Both the position numbers and the translations under genes were made by a program. Shown here in pieces: positions 45,278 to 53,915 of a DNA stretch of 64,000 nt. How positions within the stretch are numbered: the first letter of the stretch is position 1; every line of letters begins with the position of its first letter. Location: NCBI GenBank assembly GCA_902520195.1, contig CABYND010000004.1:46441-110440 (forward strand), written 5' to 3'. Origin of the DNA: Halieaceae bacterium. GTDB lineage: Bacteria > Pseudomonadota > Gammaproteobacteria > Pseudomonadales > Halieaceae. The notes under the pieces were generated by a model. That model saw nothing but the letters and a program-made list of their open reading frames with translations, did no database searches and was not told the origin of the DNA.

Positions 45278-47812
45278 ATGAAAAATCATAAGTTATCAAA
45301 ACTCCTGTTGGCCTCGGTGATCAGTAGCCTGACGGTGCCAACCTTCGCGCAGCAACTTGAGGAAGTGGTCGTTACAGCCTCAAAAAGAGCTGAAAACCTG
45401 CAGGATATTCCTCAAGCGGTGACTGCTTTTTCCTCTGAGCGGCTTGTGGAACTCGGGATCGTAGAGACTAGCGACCTAATGGGTGCAGTACCCAATATTC
45501 AGGTAACCAGTGCTTACGGGCGGACTCAGCCAAATTTCTCAATCAGAGGTATATCGGTTGCTAATGAGTTTTCCGCGGCAACTGCGTCTCCTGTAGGGGT
45601 CTACGTTGATGAGGTTTACCAGAGCTTCAGAGCCTCCCATGGGCAACAGCTTTTTGACTTGGAAAGTGTCGAGGTGCTGAGAGGCCCACAGGGCACTCTC
45701 TATGGTCGAAATACGACAGGCGGAGCAGTGAACGTGAACACTATCAAGCCTAGCCTTGGTGAAGGGGCGTCTGGCTTCTTAAATGTCCGACTGGGCAACT
45801 ACTCATACGCAGACTTCACCGGAGCAGTGGAAGCGACAATCATTCCAGATGTGCTCGGGGTGAGGTTATCCGGAGCTGTATCTGAGGCAGATGGTTACGT
45901 GGATAACACCTTACTAGGCACTGATCATCCCCAGACTTCTTCTACTGCGGGCCGCTTCTCAGTTCTGTGGCGTCCTTCCGATAAGACTGATATCCACGCA
46001 AAGGTTTATTGGGCAGAAAACGATCCACGGCAAGATATTGCGTTTGGTGTTGGTTACCTCGCAGGTGGCGCAAACGGCACGGGAGTGCCGCTGATTGCGA
46101 GCCCAGACATGGAGTCCGTGGCATCTGATACATCTGGCGTATATTTCACCAGCAGCGAGGGGGTTAGCTTGACTGTGGAGCATGAGATTAATGATTCATG
46201 GTCGTTCACAGGCATATTTGGTTACGACGAGGGGGAGTATCAGTTATCGCCCTTTGAATGTGACGGCTCTGCGCTTGACGTATGCGCTATCCGCTACTAC
46301 TCCGAGAGCGAGAGTTACAATGTTGACCTGAGGATTGACTTTACAAGTGAACGTCTGCGTTTTATTGGCGGTATTTACACAGGATCAGATGAAATTTTCA
46401 CTGCTAACGAGCCTGATTTTTTTGGTTTTCTGCAGCCTCTGCTATCCTCGGCCGGCGTGCCCGACAACTACTTTAATCCATCAATTGCCGTAGGCAACTC
46501 ATTGTCCATTTTGCCACTTTTTGCAGCGGTACCTGGGTTGGACCCGACTGATCCTGCTAATTGTGCGCCACTTAACATTAATCCAAATGGGTTTTTTGAT
46601 GCGAGATCACTGATTGCATTCAACACGGATGTTGCGCTTCTTAACAGCGCTGGCGGAACTGCAGTGCAGGCTGCTTGCGCGGCAGCAGGTGCCCCACCAT
46701 TTGCAAACATCGACGTGAGTCAAGAGTTCACGATTGAGCGTCCCTCCACCGCGATTTACGGCGAAATATCATTCGACGTCACAGATCGATTGACCACCAT
46801 AGTTGGGCTCAGATACACACAGGACGATGTGAAGTACAAAGACGCTGTATCTGTTGTAAAAAATCTCGGCGGTACCCCGGTTGCGGCCCTCGTGCCCTAC
46901 ATATACAACCCCGCCAATGTGGCTGCGGGCGCGCCTCTGGATATGAGTTCAATCCCTAGGGTGAACCAAGACGAGTCTACCAACGAGTTGACTGGGCGAT
47001 TTGTTGCTCAGTATCGAATGAGTGACGATGTGATGCTTTACGGTAGCTATGCGCTTGGCTACCGGGCCGGCACATATAACGCGCTGGCGTATCAGGATGT
47101 TTCGCAAGTTTACTTTGTCGAGCCTGAGACGGTTGATGCCTTTGAGTTGGGGCTAAAAGCTCGCCTTCTGGATAATACCCTGCAGGTGAATGCTGCCGCC
47201 TTCTATTATGATTATTCAGGGCAGCAAATTGCTCAGATCGTCGGCGCCACATCTTTCCTTCGCAGTGCTGACGGTGAAGTAAGTGGGGGTGAGATAGAGC
47301 TGTCGTGGCAGGCTTCGGATACTTTATTGATCAACGCTTCGGCTGGTTTTTTGGACACTGAATATGATGACCAACAGCTGTCCGCTGACGGAGCTAATAT
47401 CGGTGGAAATGAATTTCCTAACGCCCCCCAAACTAGTGTAAACCTGAATGCTCAATGGAGGGTCTGGTCGGGTCAGAGTGGTGATTTGACCCTCTCTGGC
47501 GAGGCGCAGTACATGGGCGATTATTGGTTCGACCCTTTCAACGACTACGGCCAGCAGCCATGCGATAGACCGGCCAGTGGAGCCAGTACTTTGTTGGCCA
47601 GCCCGGAGTTAGCTTGCCAAAATCCAGGGTACTGGTTACTCAATGCTCGGGTGGCGTATACAACAGACAAATACACAGTAGCAGCATGGGCACGAAACAT
47701 TTCAGATAAGGGCTACTACACTTACGGCCTTAACTTGAATGCGTTCTATCAGGATTACCTAGTGAGAGGAATGCCACGTGCTTACGGTGTTGAATTCCGA
47801 ATGAATTTCTGA
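45278..47812 (+). CDS. TonB-dependent receptor of the E2 block
   Basis: An 844-residue outer-membrane receptor: signal peptide ending in TFA, TonB box EEVVVTASKR, plug (SIRGISVANEF, VEVLRGPQGTLYGRNTTGGAVNVNT) and a barrel ending in FRMNF. The layout fits the large family of receptors used for terpenoids, polysaccharides and siderophores. It follows the catabolic operon by 66 nt and probably imports its substrate. CAGGAG precedes the ATG. A hairpin terminator follows. Confidence 0.87.
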   Translation: MKNHKLSKLLLASVISSLTVPTFAQQLEEVVVTASKRAENLQDIPQAVTAFSSERLVELGIVETSDLMGAVPNIQVTSAYGRTQPNFSIRGISVANEFSAATASPVGVYVDEVYQSFRASHGQQLFDLESVEVLRGPQGTLYGRNTTGGAVNVNTIKPSLGEGASGFLNVRLGNYSYADFTGAVEATIIPDVLGVRLSGAVSEADGYVDNTLLGTDHPQTSSTAGRFSVLWRPSDKTDIHAKVYWAENDPRQDIAFGVGYLAGGANGTGVPLIASPDMESVASDTSGVYFTSSEGVSLTVEHEINDSWSFTGIFGYDEGEYQLSPFECDGSALDVCAIRYYSESESYNVDLRIDFTSERLRFIGGIYTGSDEIFTANEPDFFGFLQPLLSSAGVPDNYFNPSIAVGNSLSILPLFAAVPGLDPTDPANCAPLNINPNGFFDARSLIAFNTDVALLNSAGGTAVQAACAAAGAPPFANIDVSQEFTIERPSTAIYGEISFDVTDRLTTIVGLRYTQDDVKYKDAVSVVKNLGGTPVAALVPYIYNPANVAAGAPLDMSSIPRVNQDESTNELTGRFVAQYRMSDDVMLYGSYALGYRAGTYNALAYQDVSQVYFVEPETVDAFELGLKARLLDNTLQVNAAAFYYDYSGQQIAQIVGATSFLRSADGEVSGGEIELSWQASDTLLINASAGFLDTEYDDQQLSADGANIGGNEFPNAPQTSVNLNAQWRVWSGQSGDLTLSGEAQYMGDYWFDPFNDYGQQPCDRPASGASTLLASPELACQNPGYWLLNARVAYTTDKYTVAAWARNISDKGYYTYGLNLNAFYQDYLVRGMPRAYGVEFRMNF

Positions 47813-47884
47813 GCGCATTTGACACGCAACCCTCTGAGGTTTTGGTTATGCATCGCGTGCCTGTGTGTGACGCGTAAATTGGGG

Positions 47885-47910
47885 AAACCCGGCTTTGTGC
47901 CGGGTTTTTC
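47885..47910 (+). terminator. Rho-independent terminator after TonB receptor
   Basis: A perfect 9-bp stem (AAACCCGGC / GCCGGGTTT) with a TTTGT loop and T-run closes the E2 operon 72 nt after the receptor stop. Confidence 0.85.
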
Positions 47911-48064
47911 TTATGGCGTGCTGCCGGACGGAATGGGTAACGCGAGACTGGATCTTGCGTTTTGACTTTTCGGATGTCGTCGCCAGCAACACCCTGCAAA
48001 TCAGTCCGCCAGGCGTGATCTGTCGATCGTCTTTGGGGCTTTGAGCCAGCTAAACCCCCCTCAC

Positions 48065-48088
48065 GAAAAACCCGGCACAAGGCCGGGT
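48065..48088 (-). terminator. Terminator after R3 (leftward)
   Basis: On the minus strand ACCCGGC, loop CTTGT, GCCGGGT then TTTT. It lies 11 nt beyond the tRNA-like 3' end of R3 and would also stop transcription from the peptidase gene. It is nearly the same stem as the terminator at 47885. Confidence 0.7.
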
Positions 48089-48098
48089 CTGTGGTATT

Positions 48099-48175
48099 TG
48101 GCAGTACCAGCCAGATTCGAACTGGCGACCTCTACCATGTCAAGGCCGATCGGCCGCACCAAGACACGCGTGGAC
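48099..48175 (-). repeat. R3: tRNA-Val 3' fragment with compensatory stem changes
   Basis: On the minus strand: arm (CACGCGTGTCTTGGTGCGGCC), GATCGGCC, TTGACAT, GGTAG, AGGTC, T-arm GCCAG-TTCGAAT-CTGGC, acceptor TGGTACT-G-CCA. Relative to R5 the T-stem has two base-pair swaps that keep pairing, so this came from a different, functional tRNA-Val gene. It is followed by its own terminator. No 5' tRNA half is present. Confidence 0.82.
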
Positions 48176-48258
48176 GCGGTAAGTCTGCCCTACTTATCCT
48201 TTGAGGAAAATCTATAAGCATCCGAAACTATGGCTGGTTTACGGTCGATCCCTAGCAC

Positions 48259-50484
48259 TTAGTTTCTACCCAGCCTGGAAAAGAGAAAAGCAAACTGATC
48301 GGCGCGTTCCTGTAAATACTGATCTCGAGTTGAACCAATTCCGTGCCCCGCCTGAAAATCTACACGCAATAAGACGGGATTATCGCTTCCTGTGGCGGCT
48401 TGTAATCGAGCTGCCATTTTCCCTGACTGCCATGGTTCTACCCGAGGATCGTTGAATCCGTGGGTGAGCATTACAGCAGGGTATTCCACGTCATCCCGCA
48501 CGTTGTTATAGGAGCTCATTGCTAAAAGCGCGTGAAAACCCGCCTCCTCTGTGACCGTCCCAAACTCCTTGATATTGGGTACGCCATTGGTTGTGGTTTC
48601 CGCTCTGATGGTGTCCAGTGAGCCCACGTCTATGATCGCAGCTCCAAAGAGATCTGGCCGTTCCGTGATGGCTCTCCCTGCGAGAATCCCCCCCGCGCTG
48701 CCTCCCCAAGGCGCCATATGGGCTGGGCTGGTATAACTTTCCCGAACCAGATATTCCGCGGAGGCAATGAGGTCACGCCACGTGTTTGGCTTGGTCTCCA
48801 TGCGGCCTGCGTAGTGCCACTCCTGGCCAAACTCACCCCCGCCACGGACATGAGCGATCGCCCAGACGCCACCTCTCTCGAGCCAGGCAAGTCGAGTCGC
48901 GTTGAAGCCGACATTCATCGACAATCCATAACTACCATAGCCATAAACTACTGTTGGATTTTTTCCATCAAGCGTCAAACCCTCCCTGTGAAGGATCGTG
49001 AGAGGAATCATGACACCATCATGAGATGGGATAAGCAGCTCCCTGGCCACATAACCTTCGAGGTTATCGAACTCCCCCACGGGAATCATGCCCGTATCTG
49101 CGAAGGTTGCGGTGTTGGGATCATAGGCGTAACGGACACCTCCCTGAATCCAGGTCGTCTCGTAGATAAGCGCGCCCGGTATCTCAGGTGCGATTGATGA
49201 AAGGTAGGTAGCGCCACCCCGAGGTGGAGACAACTCCTCGAGTCCAACATCAGGCGCCCATCGCATAACCGTCCCTTTGCCGTCTCGCTTTGCCGAGATA
49301 TACAGGGCATCTGCGGCCACATTCACGCTTTCGATAACCAGCTCTCCAGCTGGAACGACGTCTCGTGACGATGCCATGTCAGGATCACTGAGACTCATTT
49401 CGACTAGCCTGAAACGCGGCGCTAGCTTGCCGGTAACGAGATAAATTGTGTCACCGATCACAGCAAAATCCGTAACCTGGTCAGACTCACCACAGAGCTG
49501 TGACCACGAAATGTCACCACTTAATAGTTCAGCACGTGGCGCAGTGAATAAACTGATTTCATTGTTGTCGCCGTGCTTCACCTTTAGCACCGCATGGGAA
49601 GATCTCGGGCTCAGCCAGACGCTTGGGAAATCGGTTTCCAATATTGGGAGGGAGGCTGAATGTCCGAAAGCTGCAATTACCTGATCATTTTCGGCAGCAG
49701 TATCAAGTCGATGAAACATCACCCGGGTTTGTTTGTACTCTTCTGTGGACGGAGCATCTTCGGGAAGAGCACGTCGCCTGCTATAGAAAAACCCCGATTC
49801 GTCCTCTGACCATTGCGGCCAGTTATAAGCTGTCTCAATGTTATCGATGGGGCTCCCGATGATAGCCCCACTAGCTAAATCGAGAACATAGTAAGTGGTC
49901 TGCTCGGATCCTCCCTGAGCCAAACCATAAACGACGAAGTCTCCAGTAGGGGAAGGCACATAGCCCTCGAGGCTGTAATGCTGCTCTGAGCCACTGCTCA
50001 TCGATTCGGGATCGACCAGGAGGCGCTCCTGACTATCTTCTGAAGCCCGAAGGTACAGCTTGTAGAGATTTTCACCACGATCGCGACGCAGATAAAACTG
50101 CATGCCATTGGACAAACGCTGCACACCGCGAGTAGTAAACGGCGCACCTTGGTCCAGCTCCTCTAATCGATTAGATAGGCCACCGCGAGACTCCAATCCA
50201 TTGAGATACGACTCGGTATAGCTAGCTTGCGCCCTGAACCATGTCTCGACCTCGGGATCCTCGAGATTCTCCATGTAACGGTAGGGATCTTGTACCTCAA
50301 CACCCCAATGTGTATCCGATACAGATACGGTTTTGGCCTCAGGTTGAGTCCCCCCCTGAAAGCTGAGGTTGCCTTGGTTCTCTATTTCCAGTCCATCGCA
50401 GCCGGTTACTGCAGCCATACTAATCACTCCCAATAATCCCAAGGACGCCAGTGGCCCAAATGCTCTGTTATTTAGCGTTTTCAT
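48259..50484 (-). CDS. Prolyl oligopeptidase (S9A) lipoprotein
   Basis: A 741-residue exported peptidase. The signal peptide ends at a lipobox (AAVTGC, Cys29). A seven-bladed propeller domain (about 60-450) precedes an alpha/beta hydrolase with S596 (WGGSAGGILAG), D679 (HGFNDPRV) and H714 (AGHGIGSTRDQ). The lack of a clear transmembrane segment beyond the lipobox fits an anchored periplasmic or outer-membrane peptidase. Family members cut after proline in short peptides. It is the only gene between R3 and R4. Confidence 0.85.
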   Translation of the reverse strand: MKTLNNRAFGPLASLGLLGVISMAAVTGCDGLEIENQGNLSFQGGTQPEAKTVSVSDTHWGVEVQDPYRYMENLEDPEVETWFRAQASYTESYLNGLESRGGLSNRLEELDQGAPFTTRGVQRLSNGMQFYLRRDRGENLYKLYLRASEDSQERLLVDPESMSSGSEQHYSLEGYVPSPTGDFVVYGLAQGGSEQTTYYVLDLASGAIIGSPIDNIETAYNWPQWSEDESGFFYSRRRALPEDAPSTEEYKQTRVMFHRLDTAAENDQVIAAFGHSASLPILETDFPSVWLSPRSSHAVLKVKHGDNNEISLFTAPRAELLSGDISWSQLCGESDQVTDFAVIGDTIYLVTGKLAPRFRLVEMSLSDPDMASSRDVVPAGELVIESVNVAADALYISAKRDGKGTVMRWAPDVGLEELSPPRGGATYLSSIAPEIPGALIYETTWIQGGVRYAYDPNTATFADTGMIPVGEFDNLEGYVARELLIPSHDGVMIPLTILHREGLTLDGKNPTVVYGYGSYGLSMNVGFNATRLAWLERGGVWAIAHVRGGGEFGQEWHYAGRMETKPNTWRDLIASAEYLVRESYTSPAHMAPWGGSAGGILAGRAITERPDLFGAAIIDVGSLDTIRAETTTNGVPNIKEFGTVTEEAGFHALLAMSSYNNVRDDVEYPAVMLTHGFNDPRVEPWQSGKMAARLQAATGSDNPVLLRVDFQAGHGIGSTRDQYLQERADQFAFLFSRLGRN

Positions 50485-50597
50485 AAGTTTTTCTCTGACT
50501 CACAAATCCCTACGACGTATTTGCGCTAAGCCCGTGGATAGGCGTTCGCCTGCAACAATCTATCCATTCTGATGGATTTGTCCCTATCCTGAATCGT

Positions 50598-50657
50598 TGA
50601 TTGTTCGCCTATCGCCACCATGTCAATGCCGATTGGCCACACCAAGACAGGTTTAGA
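50598..50657 (-). repeat. R4: decayed copy of the tRNA-fragment repeat
   Basis: The minus strand reads CTGTCTTGGTGTGGCC, AATCGGCA, TTGACATGGT, then diverges before the T-arm. The arm, the anticodon loop and the junction are conserved; the T-arm and acceptor are lost. No inverted ends are seen. It sits between the lone peptidase and the lone CotH-like gene. Confidence 0.65.
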
Positions 50658-50830
50658 GGCGTCAAAGATTAGCAATTGGCTAGTCAGGCCACAGCGCTTT
50701 TGAGTAGACGGCAAGGTCAGGCACGCAGACCGCAAATCCTGCGTCAATGGAATCCATTGATATTTGTCTATGTCCTGGCAGGCAGGTAATTTGAGTGAAT
50801 ACACTTGGGAAGAGAGTCTCTGGAGGTAAC

Positions 50831-52942
50831 ATGATGGTCAAAAGGAGAGCTCGGCCGTTGCTAGCAGCCGCACTCATCGCGGGCGCCCTGACCGCATGTG
50901 GAGGCGGTGGCAGTCCTGCTGCTACCCCTCCAGCCCCGCCTGCAACCACGACGCCGAGTCAAACTGGATTCTCGGTGGGTGGCAGCATTACGGGATTGAA
51001 GTCAAACCGGCCAATCGTTTTATCTCTCGGCGATCAGCAACTTTCGATTCAAGAAGGCGAGTCATTTGTTTTTCCAGATGAGTTGGAGGAGGGCGCGGAG
51101 TATGAGGTGTTAATCGCTGGTGAACCGCCGCGCTTTGACTGCGAAATATCGAATAATTCCGGGACGATCGCTGAACAAGATGTCGACGATATTGAAATCC
51201 ATTGTGAAACAAACGACAGCTTCGACCTTTTCTCGCTCAATCGATTGCACTCCATAAAACTGACAATGACCGTTGACGAATGGCGAGCATTTGAGCTCGA
51301 CACCATCAGAGCCAACTATTCGGTTAAAAATGCCGACGGACGTGCTAACCCACTGACCTCTTTCTCACACAGCGAAGTTTATCGTCAGGCAGATTTCGCG
51401 TATCTGGACGACGATGGCACCGAAATAGCATCGATGCCTAAGGTCGGTTTTAAGATGCAAGGAAACACTAGTCGGCAGTACCCCATTGACACTTCGGTAG
51501 AGCCAAACAAGCCAAGAAGATTTAGTTTCTCAATCAAATTCGATGAGGAATTTGATGAGGATGAAAGTGTCTACTCCTGTATAGATTACAACGGCGTGCC
51601 GGCGGCTGTAGAGGGTTTTCCTTGCAAGGGAATTGTTGGCCAAGACGTACCGGACTATCCAGACGCCGATGGAAGAGAGTTTATGGATGTGGAGAAAGTC
51701 CGGTTCAGATTCAATCGGGACGACCCCACCTACCAGCGAGAGGTGCTTACCCATGAGCTACTGAACGATATAGGTATCCCTGCGGCCAGAGCGACACATG
51801 CAAAGGTTGAATTAGTTGTGACTGGGGACTCCGATCAGCGACTTTTTGGCCAACCATTGCCGCAATCTTTCAACATGGGTGTGTTTACCATGATGGAGCA
51901 GATTGATAAGCCCTTCCTCAAACTGTTTTTTGACAAGAATGGATATCTGTTCAAGGTTGGTGCCCCAGGGAACCTAGCTGAGCCGGATGCCACAGATGAG
52001 AGTTGCTCACCTTATGAAGAATCAGATCTGTTTTACGATGAGAGTTTCTGCGTCATTGGCCGCGAAAAATCTGATCCAGATTCGCGGTTGGAGTGGCTTG
52101 GGGAAGATAATTACCTGAATCCCGAATTCGTTAATTCAAACATCAACGGTGAAGGGCCATCAGGCCCGCTATCTCAGTTTTTACCCTATCAACCCACCTA
52201 TGACCTCAAGACTAAGAAAAAGTCTTTGGGCGAGGCCCGGGAAGCATTGCGAGAATTTGCGAACTTTGTGCAGTCACGTCCCAGTGCACAGGCCCTGGCA
52301 GAAAAATTTGATGTGCCGGGGTTCATAAAGGCCCAAGCGCTCGAGATTGTAGTCGGCGCAGTTGACCATTATGTGCGTGTCGCAAACAACTACTATCTAT
52401 ATTTCAATGAGGACACCAGCCTGTGGGCGTACATACCGACGGACTTTGATTACACCTTGATTGATACGCTTGGGCCAGACTGTAAAGCAAATCCTACGCT
52501 GGAGATCTGTAATCAATTTCTGAACGTCGAGGCTTTTACGGATATTGCGTCCATGACAGCATTTGATGTCGGAGTGAACAACCACTGGGCTAGCAGATTC
52601 TTCTATCCGAACTATCCACCAATATTGTGGGAGATAGTTTTCTCCTCAGATGCCAATCGCGCAGCTCTGTATGAAGACATAAAAATGATTCTGGATGACT
52701 ATTTTTCATGGGATCTCATACAGCCTCGACTTGAGCTGAGAAGGGACAGGGTAGAGGCAGCGGTGGTCTCCACGGATGCCTCAAACCCTGAGGTACTTGG
52801 CGGGGGAACGTGCCCTCAACAGTACAACCCAGACGAAATAGCGGGTGACTTCTCGTCTTTTTGTGACAAAAATAGGGCGTCAATTAGAGATTTTATCGAA
52901 CGAAGACGAAGCGTTTTACTTGAGGAATACAACTCACAATGA
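50831..52942 (+). CDS. CotH-kinase-like lipoprotein
   Basis: A 703-residue exported protein; the ATG at 50831 has GGAGGT upstream, while the ATG at 50795 does not. The signal peptide ends in a lipobox (GALTAC) followed by a Gly/Pro linker. A beta-sandwich segment (about 40-120) precedes a CotH-like domain: VGFKMQGNTSRQYP (RGNSS-type), VEKVRFRFNRDD, MGVFTMMEQIDKPFLK, ALEIVVGAVDHYVR and the acidic YIPTDFDYTLID. CotH proteins are atypical kinases of spore coats or surface proteins, but bacterial lipoprotein relatives are uncharacterised. It is the only gene of E4. Confidence 0.75.
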   Translation: MMVKRRARPLLAAALIAGALTACGGGGSPAATPPAPPATTTPSQTGFSVGGSITGLKSNRPIVLSLGDQQLSIQEGESFVFPDELEEGAEYEVLIAGEPPRFDCEISNNSGTIAEQDVDDIEIHCETNDSFDLFSLNRLHSIKLTMTVDEWRAFELDTIRANYSVKNADGRANPLTSFSHSEVYRQADFAYLDDDGTEIASMPKVGFKMQGNTSRQYPIDTSVEPNKPRRFSFSIKFDEEFDEDESVYSCIDYNGVPAAVEGFPCKGIVGQDVPDYPDADGREFMDVEKVRFRFNRDDPTYQREVLTHELLNDIGIPAARATHAKVELVVTGDSDQRLFGQPLPQSFNMGVFTMMEQIDKPFLKLFFDKNGYLFKVGAPGNLAEPDATDESCSPYEESDLFYDESFCVIGREKSDPDSRLEWLGEDNYLNPEFVNSNINGEGPSGPLSQFLPYQPTYDLKTKKKSLGEAREALREFANFVQSRPSAQALAEKFDVPGFIKAQALEIVVGAVDHYVRVANNYYLYFNEDTSLWAYIPTDFDYTLIDTLGPDCKANPTLEICNQFLNVEAFTDIASMTAFDVGVNNHWASRFFYPNYPPILWEIVFSSDANRAALYEDIKMILDDYFSWDLIQPRLELRRDRVEAAVVSTDASNPEVLGGGTCPQQYNPDEIAGDFSSFCDKNRASIRDFIERRRSVLLEEYNSQ

Positions 52943-53005
52943 AGCGGAGTCGTATTTCTATCTCTGCAAGTCGTTGGTAAGACTGGTAACTACCTTTACT
53001 CGTTA

Positions 53006-53147
53006 GCGTTCATGCGCAAAAACACACGGTTCTGAAAAAAGTTGAATAAAAACAGAGGCTGAAAAATATGGTAGGACCAGGCGGATTCGAACCGCCGACC
53101 TCTACCATGTCAAGGCCGATGGGCCGCACCAAGACACGCGTGGACGC
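53006..53147 (-). repeat. R5: repeat with near-inverted ends and intact tRNA-Val 3' half
   Basis: The tRNA-like part (53069-53111) reads TTGACAT-GGTAG-AGGTC, T-arm GGCGG-TTCGAAT-CCGCC, acceptor TGGTCCT-A-CCA, fully paired and carrying the encoded CCA. Imperfect inverted ends are GCGTTCATGCG (53006) and CGCGTGGACGC (53137), 9 of 11 matching. The left flank is shared with R2 and R6. No 5' half is present. Confidence 0.85.
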
Positions 53148-53271
53148 CTCAAAACCTAACCCTGCCAATATCAGCTGTCAATCAACACCAATCAGCGAGC
53201 AGATCCCAAAAACTCCTTCCAGATTGAGCGCAATGAGCGCCCGCTGACTTTGGCACTATCCAAGGATTCTC

Positions 53272-53292
53272 CGATGATATGATGTATCATAT
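53272..53292. promoter_or_regulatory. Zur box at the head of the E5 zinc operon
   Basis: The core reads TGATATGATGTATCA inside a near-palindrome GATATGAT / GTATCATATC. It matches the box at 11289 at about 15 of 21 positions, including TGATA and TGTATCAT. It sits 96-116 nt before the DUF1636 gene and should control the downstream zinc importer genes. Confidence 0.72.
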
Positions 53293-53387
53293 CTCTAGAG
53301 CGCGCACCTGAATGCAAAGCTATACCAGTGCAGCTAGAGGTGGCGTCCCAAAAATCTGACTTGATACTGGACTCCAAGCTGATAGGC

Positions 53388-53801
53388 ATGGCCTTACAAC
53401 AGATCGCAATCAATGAATGCGTCCTGCACGTCTGCACCTCATGTAGGCCGAGTGGACATAGCAGGAATCAAGCTACACAGCGTCCTGGCTATCGGCTATA
53501 CGAAAAGCTTTTTTCTTCTGTACAGTGCGGCTCATTGGCGGGCCGTGTTGAAGTCAAACCAGCGCAATGTCTCAGTCTATGCCCAAGGCCCTGTGGTATC
53601 GCTGTCTCTGCACACAACAGCTGGACTTACTTGTTCGGAGACCAAGACCCTAATGGTGACGTGACCGACATCCTCAACTGTCTGCAGCTTTACCTGCAGT
53701 CCGGCGACGGGATGATGCCAAGAAGGGAGAGGCCAGCATCGCTCCAAGCGAGTGTGCTAGGTCGTCTACCTCCTCCAAGTCATAACTATGAAATCGAATA
53801 A
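53388..53801 (+). CDS. DUF1636 metal-binding protein
   Basis: A 137-residue protein from the ATG at 53388 (GATAGGC upstream; a GTG at 53328 would add 20 residues). The DUF1636 pattern is clear: HVCTSCRPSG, then RPGYRLYEKLF, QCLSLCPRPCGIAVSA, WTYLFGDQDPNGD and a C-terminal RPASLQ. The cysteines CxxC and CxxxCxxxC suggest a thioredoxin-like [2Fe-2S] or metal-binding site. The family commonly sits beside COG0523 and metal-importer genes. It leads the Zur-box operon. Confidence 0.8.
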   Translation: MALQQIAINECVLHVCTSCRPSGHSRNQATQRPGYRLYEKLFSSVQCGSLAGRVEVKPAQCLSLCPRPCGIAVSAHNSWTYLFGDQDPNGDVTDILNCLQLYLQSGDGMMPRRERPASLQASVLGRLPPPSHNYEIE

Positions 53802-53915
53802 TCAATCAGCAAAGCAGTGCCCCTTTTGCTTAAGTCAATGTGGGCGAGACGCTCTGACGACAGCTGCAATAACTCTATCAGTAAGCCTTTGGATGCTGAT
53901 TTGGATGGTTCGCTG

